The position numbers and the translations under genes are program-made. This document shows positions 34,801 to 46,569 of a stretch of DNA of 64,000 bases, in pieces; the first letter of the stretch is position 1; every line of letters begins with the position of its first letter. Origin of the DNA: Paratinospora sagittata. Its lineage: Eukaryota > Streptophyta > Magnoliopsida > Ranunculales > Menispermaceae. Under the pieces are notes generated by a model. It was not told where the DNA came from and did not search any database. It saw only the letters and a program-made list of their open reading frames with translations. The DNA is taken from positions 8,641,729 to 8,705,728 of the forward strand of contig CM069600.1 in the NCBI GenBank assembly GCA_035771175.1. The letters are read 5' to 3'.

Positions 34801-36678
34801 CGTTTTATTTGACCACTCTCCATGGCAAATAAACATGACTACTCTTTAGTTGTACCGTTGAATGTGATGAATCTTCACATCAGAAGTCTATCTGTTTCAC
34901 ATTTGAAAAACTCAGAAATAGAAACATCTTAGCAATATTAGGTCTTTCATTTGGATCACAAGATCTTCCTTAATTAGTGAATGAGGAATGGACAGCATCT
35001 CATTTCATCTGATATCCCTTTACTAGAATAAGTGCCAATATCTTAGAAAGAATTCTTTGCCCACTCACTATCCTCAGAGACAGTTTTTTCTTTTTTTCTT
35101 TTTTGTGGAGATTGATAGTTAGATATTGAGTGTAAGAAAGAAGAATTCTAGACATACTATGAACAAACTACAATAAACAGAATTGCCAGCCTCATTGACA
35201 GTTAGTTGATCACCGATTATGCATCCCAAGCATAACGGAAATCATATTTCTCGAATCACCTAGGGCAGACTTGTACCAAATCAGGCCAAAGAGGATCACT
35301 GAATAACTGGCTTAAAACCCAAATTCAAATGAACGGAAGATTAGGTTGACTAGCTAGAGTCTTTTCTTTGTCTCTTTTAAGTTACATTCTCTTGGGACTT
35401 CTGTATCAGTGTTTTAATGCCGAAATCTTTGGCCACCGGCCAGCACTGGAAAAAGAATTTCATGAAAATCATCACATACTGATCTTAGAATATCAGTAAT
35501 CAGATTCTACAGACCTTCAAATTTTCCATGACAAATAGCCTTCAATTATGTTAAGGTAGAATTCTCAACCCACACCTTAATGGGTTGTTATTCAGGAAGA
35601 CACCCAGTCAAGTAGCTTCCAGCAAATACATCAAAATGCCCAGAGAAAGCAAAAGCTACATTTTGTGAATTTATATATGAAGAGTTTGATTAACTGAGGA
35701 AGAACATAAAATTTACTGTATTCTCAATCCCACTTCCCAAAATAATGTGAAATGATCCAAAGGGTTCGTTCAAACCTGATCAGCAACCACTTCAACAAGT
35801 TCCAACTCATGGGCACGCCATTGTCTAGCACTGTCTGAAGGAAGCATCAAAATCATCAATGCATATTTTGTCGAAAGATCTTGCCAATCATTAATTTGGA
35901 AATTTGAAAGATGTAAGAGTGGTACACGCACAGCAACAACCTCCCCAGGCATATATCTCCCTGAAAGAGGTCTAAGTCTTGCAACTGGGCTGTTTGGTGA
36001 TATTTTAACAGCACAGTTGCTACAAAAGACTTGATTAATAACTGGAAGATGAATAGGTACAGTAATTCCAACAGAATTCTGATGGCGAAGACTGTAGGAG
36101 AGCTGAAGCTCCACACCGGAGCGTGTTGGCATCCATAGTGCACACTCCTCTAGTGCTAAAGTTCCACCTAGCTCAACAAGAGTGGTATTCAATATGGTAT
36201 GCCTGTCCAGAGTGCTTCTAATCTCATGAGTGAGCATTCTAACATGGCGGCCTGTTTCTTCTTGTGTTCTAATAAGTCCCATCTCACGATCAAGTTCTGC
36301 TGCCTTGTTTTTTAAAAATAATTCCCTGGTCTTCACACTCAGCAAATCTGGAATAATATGCACAAGCATAAGAGCTGTTGCACATGACACAACAGCCGTC
36401 AAAACCTTAGCTGTTGTCATTACAACTTCCACGTTTCTTGAATGCATGCTGAAAGTCCATAGGTTAATAAAATGTGTTGCTCCACAAAGAACAATGAAGG
36501 CGCCAAACTGTACAAGCACCCATCTATATGGAAAAACAGCAGATTTCTTCACAAAGTAGATTAGCTCGAGAGGGATGGAGAAATAGGCAAGTGCAATAAA
36601 GAAATCTGATATGTACTGGTATTTCATTAATAGATCATCAGATGGCAATTGAGGCTCAATGCAGTTGCATGACTCCAT
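28858..36678 (-). CDS. ETR1: ethylene receptor, ETR1 type (subfamily I)
   Basis: Six coding exons with GT-AG junctions: 36678-35776, 34473-34105, 33984-33718, 33628-33501, 33286-33089 and 29221-28858 (stop). They total 2229 nt, 742 aa; Arabidopsis ETR1 has 738. ATG 36678 gives [10 protein letters not shown], with the dimer cysteines C4 and C6. Three N-terminal membrane helices hold the copper-binding C65 and H69 (VLCGATH). A GAF domain follows (about 158-307). The histidine kinase has the phospho-His at about 352 (NHEMRTP), the N-box (NVSGNAVKF), G1 (DSGLG) and G2 (GRGLGLAIC). The C-terminal receiver has the phospho-Asp at about 662 ([10 protein letters not shown]) and the conserved Lys (LLKPVS is ILKPVS here). 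By family knowledge it binds ethylene via Cu(I) at the ER and signals with CTR1/EIN2. One residue before YALM appears missing relative to common receptors. Presence of the receiver separates it from ERS1. No disruption is seen. Confidence 0.96.
30110..32190 (-). mobile_element. LINE fragment inside the ethylene receptor intron
   Basis: The poly-T at about 30107-30122 (plus strand) is the A-tail of a minus-strand LINE. Broken frames show RT C-terminal text around 31850-32120 (LGGN..., [12 protein letters not shown]), then KERGSW-like text and [20 protein letters not shown] (31472-31822). The zinc/RNase H linker region follows ([16 protein letters not shown]; 30580-30939). Many frameshifts are present. 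It is in the same orientation as the receptor. A 196-bp internal duplication (30923 and 31119) is included. Endonuclease and most RT motifs are missing. Confidence 0.85.
30923..31370. repeat. tandem duplication of ~196 bp within the intronic LINE
   Basis: TTTTTGTAGAATGTCAAATG begins at 30923 and again at 31119. Following text (GAAAATTTCAA, GAATCCTGGCATTCTAGAT, GAGGGAGAATTAATAAAGAA) is shared with small differences and a length variation at the end. Confidence 0.85.
34474..35775 (-). other. intron 1 (coding) of the ethylene receptor, 1.3 kb
   Basis: Donor CAG|GTTTGA after ADQ and acceptor TTGTTGCAG before GTGGCTGTT. No repeat or gene recognised inside. Confidence 0.9.
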
Positions 36679-39600
36679 CTTACAAAGGCAATATGATATC
36701 ACTCCCTACTTCTTCACATGCCTGCAGTAGAAGAAACATGATAAGGAAAGCTACTTTAGAAGCATAAAACTGACTCACTACGCACATTGAAGGAGTAGGA
36801 ATTTCTTAGACAAGTAACAAAAATCTTTTGCACATTGAACAGTAGACCGCTGTGTAAATTTAAGAGCTAATGTAACAAGTTACAATGAACAGATAAATAC
36901 AGTGAACAAGAAGAAAACAAAAACAAAAACAAAAACACACAAACTATTAGCAAGGCAAGCCTAAACCAAATTACTACAAACATAAAGCCACTATCTGTAA
37001 AGAGGGCGGAGAAAGAACACAAGGGAAAAATGTGCAAAAGGAAATAAAGGAGTCAGATCAGAATCAAAGAGATAAACTGAGAAGTACCAAAGAAAAATTG
37101 TCAACTCTTTCCCTTCTCTATGTAAGTTCCAAGGTTACCCCCTCTTTTTGTTAATCGTATGCGGGATGCACTTTAGCTAAGAATCCCACCCATTGTTAAA
37201 TCTAAATCCCAAACTGCCATCCATGGTTTCAAGAAATTAACTAAATTTTAACAATTCTGACAAATCTCATCTAGGATGGAAGTTCATGTGAGCAATTGAA
37301 TATTTGAAGAATCATAATTGTAGGAGCTAGATAGGCTCTTAATCAGTGAACTTGGATGAGACTTCAATAAAATATCATATTCATGGATGACCAAATCCCA
37401 TTAATGACCAAAAAAACATTGTTTGATATGTTCATGGATGGGCTCATTGGATGCAGGACTATTTTCAGATATAAAACCATGCAGTAGGGGTGGCAAAAAT
37501 TTAGTTCCTTCTAGAACTAGGTATGGGCAATAACTGATATCAACAAACCTAACGTGTGCCCAAACTTGACCTAGTTTTAAATGCAAACGCATTATCCACA
37601 TCCATACTCCATACATGATATGATTGCAAACTAGGTTACCTGATTTTTTTGCTTGAAATTAAAGAACAAGTATTAATGCCATTACAAAACTCAACTCAAA
37701 GTTGGCATGTCTTGATCCAACCAAATTTCAAATTTGGGCACCTCACCAGGTCTCTGATTGAACCACAATTGACTTTTGCATAATATGGTCCGAAGCCACT
37801 TAAAATCAGGCCAAAAATATCAGGCATCTGCTTTTAAACTCCACTTTCCATCTTTAACACCAATAAACGAAAATAAATCCAGGAGTAAAGCATGATTCTT
37901 GCACATAGAATTGGAAATTCTCTCTAGGAGAAATCGCCTATTGTATAAAACAATTAATTAATATACAAGTAGAAGAAGGGAGAGGAAACAATTACTTAAT
38001 ATTGCCAGTTAATGAGATTATTCAATCATAAGGCTTTTCAATGGAATTTTCCAAAATCTTTTTGGAAATGTTCTCACCAAGATTTCATATTCAATTCAAC
38101 TCAACTCAACTAAGCCTTTTTTCCAACTACATGAAGTCGACTACATGAATCTAGATTACAATGAAGATGATTATATTGCAAGCAATATTGAAGATCCATG
38201 GTATCACAAACCAACAAACGTTTCATATTCAGGACAATAATCTCAGTAGGGAGCATGTAAGAGACAGTAGTACTAGTACTACACCACTGTGGCACATGCC
38301 ACACCCCAAATCTTCTTCTCCGTATCTCTAATAAGCAATACATTTTTCGGGGGCCCATCTTAATTATATTCTTCAAGGCGAAATAATTGCCACCCCTTAT
38401 CGTGAATTTTCTTGTATCGGTCTATCCATCAAGAAATGGACAGCACAATAACAGAATGCTCTCAAAAATGTCAGTGAGTCAGTATGGCCAAATGAAGGGT
38501 GTATTATTTCAATTTGAGATACCAATGTGATTTTGATTGGAGCTTCCCTATACACTAGGATGGGATATCTAATGGTAGACAGAAAAAGAAAAGATATCAA
38601 ATGGTACACTGGAAGAAATACTGGATAGCCACACAGCCTGCAAGAAAACTGAGTAAACCATGGTCCTAAAGAAACATGTCGCCCATACACAGAGATGAGC
38701 TCAATATTTACACATATCCCTGAAGATTACCTATAAATGGACAATCAAATCACTAGAACCCCACCACACTAACCTCAGCACCCTAGATTTAGGGGCCTTA
38801 GCCAATACCTAACTAAGCACCATTGCAAATGTCTGATGTATATTACCTGCTATAGTCGTGTGGTCTACTCTGAAAAACCGCTCTTACCGATCTATAAGAA
38901 CAAATTGAAAGCAGTGGACCTTGTATGAAATGTCTAGCAAAGTCATCCATCTTTGCAACTTGAGGATCTTCAACCATGAGAGGTGATCAAGTTTGTGCTT
39001 TGAATGATAGGGTGAAAATAATATTTGCACAAGTTCCAATCCAATTAAGAGTCTTCACAGTAAAGCTAATGATCTTGCAGACCATGTAGGTCAAAGTACA
39101 TCCATTCCTATCAAATGCCAAGTATACTCACCCCCCTTAACTTGTGGATTTCTTGTACAAGAAAAACAAATGCTAAAAATTGTAAGTTATATTCTGCTAA
39201 ATTCTTCCATGAATCAGTTCCAACAAGCGTTGAATTGTTGAAAAATGGCTCATACAAGTTATCATACCTTCAAAATTCAGTGCCTCAGAGAATTTCACAA
39301 AATAATCTTCCTTCATTTCCTCTTCACACTTTGTGATCAAAATTCCAACCATTCTAAACGCGAACAAGAAGTTGAAGTCTCGAATCAACATAAATGAAGT
39401 ACAATTTCAAACGTATGCTCAGGTAGAAAAAAAAAAACTCCAGCCTCCAAGCATCAAAAACACCATAAAATTCAAGAAATATTCAAGTTTTTCTTCCCAA
39501 AATTCTAAATTTCTGCATCACTTCATCAAAATCCTAATAACTCCCCCCACCAAACATCGCTTTAGAAACACGAAAATAAACAAAACGATCAATATCATCA

Positions 39601-39900
39601 ACCACAAACACACAAAAAAAAAAAAAAAATCACAAGGAAAATCCTCTTTTCCTCGAATTTCCAACAAAGCAAAGCAAATTCAAACAGATACTATATATAA
39701 CCAATCGCGAAGTATTCGTGTGCTTAATTAAGATTCATAAACCCTATCATCAACGAGCTTAAACCCTAGTAAAACCAGATTTAGATTTCGCGAAACCCTA
39801 AGAAAATGGATCATCAAAAAAAAAAACACTCACCAATTCCGATGAAGCTGTCCCGTGACGCTCCTCACAGCAACAATCGTGACTTACAATGGAGCTTTTT
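36679..39900 (-). promoter_or_regulatory. probable 5'UTR of the ethylene receptor, with a ~3.1-kb leader intron
   Basis: Upstream of ATG 36678 there are 43 nt and then a good acceptor (TTCTTCTACTGCAG, ending at 36722). A matching donor GGAATTG|GTGAGTG lies at 39833-39832, with a C/G-richer block behind it (39834 to about 39900). Together they would make a leader intron of 36722-39833. ETR1 genes are known to have introns in their leaders, which fits. No ATG-rich coding content is seen between. The exact transcription start and TATA box are not resolved. Confidence 0.45.
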
Positions 39901-40387
39901 TTACAGTCCCAGCTATCTAAATCCACTTTCAAACCTAATTTATTTTTCTTTACAAAACAATCAATTTATTTTTATTTTTTTGCTGATCTATAAAGCTAAT
40001 AATCAATAAGAACTTTGATAAAAAAAAAAAAAAATCAATAAGAACTAAAATCAAATAAAAATATTCTGTAACGTTGTCGGTTCGGGAGGTTACGAAAAAC
40101 CGGCGGTTCAGAATTGGACCGGAGGTCATGAAGCTCCGGTTTATTGAGTCGATTCGGACGAGGTGGAAAAATGGAAATTATTTTTATTTTTATTTTTTTT
40201 CAGAAGAAACAAAGTACATCCGTAAATGGTGTAATTCTATTGCCTTATAGTGCAAGCCCGCGAACTTGTTTGATAATCTATAATATTGTTATGAGAACTC
40301 ATATTCGTGTTTATCAATTTACTGCCCTAAAATAAATTAAAAAGATAACTGGAGAAAAAATTAATTTATGTAATTATATATATATAT

Positions 40388-40550
40388 AACCAACAAGCGA
40401 TAACTCAGTTAGTTAAAGAACTAAGTATAAGTGAAGTTAAATTCTAAGTTTAGAGTCTGAGGCTAGATGTGCCCTTATTTATCTGCTTTCAAGAGGATTA
40501 GTCTCGCTCAAAGAAAATGATGACACTTCTTGAGTGCTGAAAAATTAGAA
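40388..40550 (+). mobile_element. SINE-like unit, copy 1
   Basis: tRNA-like head: AGCGATAACTCAGTTAGTTA (A-box region) and TAAGTATAAGTGAAGTTAAA, then a body with CCCTTATTTATCTGCTTTCA and GAGGATTAGTCTCGCTC. The same order of words, on the opposite strand, occurs at 41085-41235 and 60885-61095. Confidence 0.5.
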
Positions 40551-41084
40551 TTAAAAATAAAATAAAATAATAAAACTATAGTTTAAATTGAAGAAAACAA
40601 AAAATAAGCAATTTTATTTTATTTTATTACCTTGAAAATGTCAATTATTGTCTTAAAAAGTATAAAAAAGGTGAGAGAGGCGAAAAAAAACTTATATCAT
40701 TATATTACTATTTTATCTTTTATTTTTTTAATTATTTTTTTACTATCTTTTATTTTTTAAAACTATATTTTTAAATTTAAAATAAATATGAAGTTTTTTA
40801 TGATATTTTTTAAAAATTTGACAAACATGATCACACTACGAGTTTTTAAAAGTTTTGAATTGTAATAGTATTGATAAGTTAGATTAAATTAATTTAACTT
40901 AATAAGGCCTTGAGTTTTACTACATCTATTCTTTTCTTTTTTTTAAATAATTTAAGAGGTGTCCTACCAGTTAATTTACATATGCTATAACCATTTTTTT
41001 CTCTTTTTCTTTTTCTTTTTTAATTATTGGTTTTTTAGCATATGAAATATGCTTTATTTCTCTTTGAACGATATTAATCCTTCC

Positions 41085-41235
41085 AGATTTGGGCATTACA
41101 GAGGTGTTTGGGTTGGCCCTTTCAACAGGAGGATAAATACGGACACGTTTAGGTTTAAACTCAAGCTCTGAACCTCAACCTCACTTATATTCGTTTCTTC
41201 AACCAACTGAGCTACCACATGTTGGTGCTACAATC
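41085..41235 (-). mobile_element. SINE-like unit, copy 2
   Basis: Minus strand reads GGTAGCTCAGTTGGTTGAAG (A-box like), AATATAAGTGAGGTTGAGGT (B-box region), then CCGTATTTATCCTCCTGTTG. It is homologous to copy 1 in word order and is the best preserved head of the three. Confidence 0.55.
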
Positions 41236-41738
41236 ATTTTTTTTTACTTTCGCGTATTAAGAACTAAATTAATAATTATATTATAAATAATTATATATTT
41301 TTGTGTTGTTTATTATTATCATCGAATATCATTATATATCATGTATTCTCTCATTTTATTTATAAGAAGGGATTTTATTACAGTTTTTTTGCTTTTAATT
41401 TTATTTTTTAATATTTTATCACATATATTAGAATAAATTTGTCATTTTTGTTATATTTAATTCATTCTGTAATGGGTTTGTCTTGCTTGAGTTATCAAAT
41501 AAAAATCTTCCTTTCTCTCATTTTTTTTATATTTTTTTTATATTTTTTTGGACAAACCATCAAACTAATTTAGTGATCCGAGTTGACTCAGTTCTAAATG
41601 ACCATTCATGGGATTATGGGCCAGTTACTTGAACCGGACGGTTCAAGCTCGGACCGGACGAATGTTAGAGACATTTTTTATGGCTATTAATTAATTTAGT
41701 TAAGTTTTAGGTTATTAATTAAAATGATAATAATGACA

Positions 41739-41771
<33 letters not shown>

Positions 41772-42022
41772 AACTTTAAAGTGGCGTCATACGATGTGCC
41801 AGGCGTTAATTAAAAAAGTTATAAGCGGGCACACGACATAAATACCGGCAAGTGCATGAACCACTTTTTAACAAACACGAAAAAGAAAAGAAAAAAAAGG
41901 ATTCTTGTTGGGTCTACGAAGAGTCTACATTGTATTTAGCCGCTTCTTTGACAAAACATAAATGAAGCCACCGCCTTTTTATTTAATGTGGGAACCTCAT
42001 TTTTTTTTTTTAAATTATAGAA

Positions 42023-43060
42023 AGATTTATTAGATCTTGGTTTGACTTCTTAATCTTATTAAGGATCTTTTATAATTTTTTATTATTTGTACAAAATTTG
42101 ATCATCTTTTATAATTTTGTATTATTTGTACAAAATTTGATCAACATTAAAATATGATGACGTAGAGGGCGAGTACTGAGCTGAACCCAGTCTAGTTGTG
42201 ACGTCACGGGCTAAATATTTTGGACCTGTTGAGAAAAAAAAGGCTATCGAAAGTAGAACCGCTAAATGGTGTAGACTAAAAATCTTTCGATATTTAAATT
42301 AATTTCAATTTCTCTTAGGAATTAAGAGTGCATTAACTTTTTATTATTTTTTTGTTATTATAGAAAGATTTATTAGATCTTGGTTTGACTTCTCAATCTT
42401 ATTAAGGATCTTTTATAATTTTTTTATAATTTTAAGAATCCATTTCTTTATTATTATATATTTGTACAAAATTTGACAAACACTAAAATATGATGATGTG
42501 GAGGCGGGTGCCGAGCTGAACCCAGTCTAGTTGTCACGTCACGAGCTAAGAAAAAAAAAAGAAAAAAAGACTATCGGAAGGAGAACTGCTATATGGTGTC
42601 GACCAAAAATCTTCCGATATTTAAATTAATTTTAATTTCTCTTAAGAATTAAGAGTGCATTAACTTTTTATTATTTTTTGTTATTATAAACAGATTTATT
42701 AGATCTTGGTTTGGCTTTTTAATCTTATTAAGGATCTTTTATAATTTTAATAACTTTTTTTATATTATTATTTGTGTAAGATTTGATCAACACCAGAATA
42801 CGATAATGTAGAACAAAAGCACCGAGCTAAATACTTTGGACCTGTATGAGAAAAAAAAAGGCTATCATAACAAGTACCACTGTATAGTATCGACTAAAAA
42901 TCTTTCGATACCTAAATCAATTTTAAGTTCTCTTAGTAATTAAGAGTGGCGTTAACTTTTATTATTTTTTGTTATTATAAACAGATTTATTATTAGATCT
43001 TGGTTTGACTTCTTAATGTTATTAAGGATCTTTTATAATTTTAACAACCCATTTCTTTGT
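42023..43060. repeat. tandem repeat, 290-343-bp unit, three copies plus a partial fourth
   Basis: Units start with AGATTTATTAGATCTTGGTT at 42023, 42366 and 42692, and with a TTA insertion at 42982 (periods 343, 326, 290). Shared inner words: TTATTAAGGATCTTTTATAA, GAGCTGAACCCAGTCTAGTT (units 1, 2), AAAAATCTTTCGATA, and AATTAAGAGTGCATTAACTT. The third unit has lost the GTCTAGTTGTGACGTCACG section. Confidence 0.9.
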
Positions 43061-43433
43061 TATGATGATTATTGTTAATATTATTGCTTTGCTTTGGTGC
43101 TCTTGCAAGTTTGATTTTTGGAGAGCCCATCATTACCAAATAATAAATTTATGGGTTGGATTAATACCCACTTTCATTAGAAAATTAAATCATCAAAAAT
43201 CATTGATTTAGAGGTGATATCTTGCATTCTATTACATTTTTCTTTTAAGAATCTATCATTTCTTCAAAGAAATTTCTTTTCGACAACTAGTTTAGGTTCG
43301 ACCTCAATGGAAAAATCAAATAGAGCATCTAACATTGTATCTTCACATATCAAGAACTACGAGATCTCACCAAATAGAAGGGTGATGGAAGGATCGTACG
43401 TTAGAGGAAAAATGTTAAACCAAATACGTTATT

Positions 43434-43487
<54 letters not shown>

Positions 43488-44756
43488 TTTTTATTTTTAT
43501 TTTTTTTTCAATGAGTGAAGAAGGAATAAGGTGGTTTAGGTGAGATAAAGATGTGGGTTTTCCTGCTTTTATTATTTTATTTTTTACAAATGAACCTATT
43601 AAATTGGATTTTGGGCTACTTTTCAATCGTATGATTAAGTTTTATTTATTTTTCGTAAATAATTAATACAAACATGTGCACAATATTTTAATAAGGTCCA
43701 ATCATGTTCTTCTCTTTTACCCTTTATTATTTAAACCCAACCAAAGCTGATTTATGGGTTGCACCCAAATTAACCCAACCCTACAACTTAGGTCAGGTTG
43801 ATTGATCAATTAATTATTAGTTCTATAAAGCATCACTAGGCCCCAAATTTTTTAGGATTTTAGTTTTTAATTTTTTTAATTTTATTTATTTTTTAGTAAG
43901 GATGCTCATGGTGTTAAAAGAAATTGACAAGATTAATGAACTTCTTAAAATATTTTTGAGATTATGTAAAATATTTATTTATTATATTATATATAATATA
44001 ATGTAGTGAGAATATATATATTTGCAAGTTAATGGTACATTTATTTTTGACCAAAATCTACTTCTCTTCTTGTCCCTATTTTTAGGTTTAATTTTTAATT
44101 ATAATAATTTACTTTTTTTTTCTACCTTCTTTTCATTTTCAAACATGAAAGGATAATATTATTTTTCTACCCATATGATCAATCAAAAAATATTAATTAT
44201 ATCTACAATTTAAAAATTTTGTTTGTAATTAATAAGTAATCAAAATTATTACCAATGCACATGCGTGCACATTAGTATATATATACGTGCATATAATATT
44301 CAATGCATGAAATACAACACAAAACACCAATAATCACCAGTATGTCAAACCTCAAATCTCAATGTATGTCTATTAATTTGATGGTTGCCCTGTATGTCCT
44401 TTACTTTTTTATTAATTTTGAGTGCCTGAAAAGACCTTATTTTATTGGTGAGAAAAGTGTTATTTTCTCAAGAAAAATAGAAAAGTTGTGCCAATTTTTT
44501 TTTCTCAACTCCCTTATTTTTTCACCAAAATGTTTTCACATTTATATTCTAAGAAACTTCTCATCATCTATTCTTTTTTATATTATAAGAGTATGAACAA
44601 ATATTTTCTCGTATACAATCAAACAATCATGAAAAATTCTTTTAAAAAATTATATTTTCTTGAGAAAACTTTTCTTAACTATTGAGCAGGGCATAAATGT
44701 TTTGAGTTTTTTTAGAGTATTTAGTTGGAAAATCATGCTCCCAAACCTTGGGCCTA
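43061..44756. other. AT-rich intergenic DNA, (TA)n at 43438-43482, no gene
   Basis: Short open frames at 43214-43543 and 44303-44685 have no recognisable domain; the first runs through the TA microsatellite. Nothing else identified. Confidence 0.5.
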
Positions 44757-45762
44757 TTTATTATTATTATTATTATTATTTTTAGAGAAAGGTGATCAAT
44801 TGCATTAAGAAAATGGAGAGATACACTCATTTTGGATCAACTGCCCCAAATCAAGGGTATCCTCCACCCAGATTCTCTACTCATCAAAGAGCTATGCTCA
44901 ACTTAGCTAGGGAGTGTGTAAGTAAAATCTTTTACAAACCGATTATTGGCCATATCAATAATATCTATCTTGAATTATCAAGTTTGATTCTACCCGTCCA
45001 GTTTCTTTCCCTTTGATGAGTTCAATCACATTCATCGCATTTGATTCCACCCAAATGGGAGTGCATTGGGACTCAAGGGTGAGTCACACTCTTTGATTGC
45101 CAACACCTCCGCAAGTTCCATTGTACCAAATGTTTGGAGTAGGGTTGCTACTGCTAACATTAGTTGGCCCAAATGATTTCTGATGATCGCCTCGATTACC
45201 ACTTTGGCCTGCCTCGCATCGACAGCAACGTCAGCGTTGAGAGTATATTCTCTATTTGGGGGGGGGGGGTCGCCATTGTGCTCGGTTTGAGTGAGTCTGA
45301 CTGGTAGAAACTGTTTGCCTTGTGCACTTATTTTCATTAGCTTCCTGGTATGCGGATAGATAGGATTTTGCCCATGTGGCGAGTTCAGCTCCAGTCTGCC
45401 CCTTCTTTCCATGCGTGACATAGTTCCTTTTGTTCCACAAGGACCATAGGAGGATGATTGCCTGATCTTGACCCTTTGGTAGCATCAGGCCACCTTCCGT
45501 AAGTAGGAATGATAGGTTAAGGCCATTCGAGAGATCAATTTTGGTATTATGGAAACACTTTACCCATGCCTCGGATGCTACCGTGCATTACATAAGCATG
45601 TGATGCAAAGAGTCCACCCCATTTTTGCATAGCCGACATTGCTCCATGAACACTATCTTCCTTTTCTGCAAATTATCTCCTAAGGGAAGGTCATTTTTCA
45701 CCGCTTTCCAGAAGAAGATCTTGACTTTGTTCGGGATCTTGAGATTCCATATCGAGTTTTGT

Positions 45763-46000
45763 AACATCCCGTAGTTTTAATTACCTACGTACGTTGAAGT
45801 ACGCATATATCGAAGAGTATAATACACGGGTTGCGAAATCAAACCTTATGAGATTGTGAGTTCGAATCTGGGGGAGGCCCTGTACTATTCATGAGTAAAT
45901 AGTGTGGACAAATGATCCCGAGGGTACTAGACGCTGTGGTGTGCTGTGTACTGGGATGTGACAATATTATGTGGTATGTAATGGCTGGGGTCTGCGACCA
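45763..46000. mobile_element. small tRNA-like repeat inserted in the LINE
   Basis: Starts TGTAACATCCCGTAGTTTTA. It carries B-box-like GTGAGTTCGAATCTGGGGGA and CTGTACTATTCATGAGTAA, and ends with GACAATATTATGTGGTATGT just before LINE coding resumes (GGTCGCAGACC). The last part matches the left arm of the inverted pair at 22.5 kb (GGACAATATTATGTGGTACT on its minus strand). LINE sequence on its two sides is not contiguous, so a deletion accompanied it or happened later. Confidence 0.5.
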
Positions 46001-46569
46001 ATTCTTGCTTCAAGGAAGTGTCTCTGTGGAAAATATTTGCTTTGAAGCATTGATGCCGCCAACGAGTCTTGTCTAGTTAGTAATCTTCATTCTAACTTTG
46101 CCAACACTGCTTGGTTAAAAGCTTTTATATCTTTGAAACCCAGGCCACCATGGGATTTGGACCAGCACAAATCGCTCTATTTTTTCCAGTGAATCTTCTT
46201 TTTCATAGACGAGTTGCCCCACCAAAACCTCGACGTGAGACTCTCTAGTTGCTTTCAGATAGCCACAAGTAGCTTGAAACAACTCATGAGATATGTAGGT
46301 ATGGCCCGAATCACAACTTTTATTAGCATCTCTCTCACTTCAACTGAGAAAATGCCACTCTTCCACCCATTCAATTTCTTCCATATTCTTTCAATGATCA
46401 GTATGAAGGCACCTATTTTGTTCATAACAATCAAGGATGGCATTCCTAGATATTTGGTTAGGCAAGTTTCTTCTTGTACTCCTAGGCAATTCTTGACAAA
46501 GTTCTTGGAGACTTGATTAACATTTCTGCCATGAAATAGAGATGATTTGGAGAAGTTGATCACTTGACC

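Larger units (their letters stand above)
39900..42022. other. upstream intergenic DNA of the receptor, AT-rich
   Basis: A G/C-richer block at about 40075-40165 (CCGGCGGTTCAGAATTGGAC) may belong to the receptor promoter. Two SINE-like units lie at 40388-40550 and 41085-41235. A (TTA)n/(AAT)n inverted microsatellite is at about 41735-41770. No gene was found. Confidence 0.45.

Noticed and set aside
36725..39830. Independent gene upstream of the receptor (frames at 37401-38690 and 39115-39731)
   Set aside because: Short frames on both strands without domains; better explained as leader-intron sequence.
42023..43060. CRISPR-like array
   Set aside because: Units are about 300 bp, adjacent and diverged, in a plant genome; ordinary tandem repeat.
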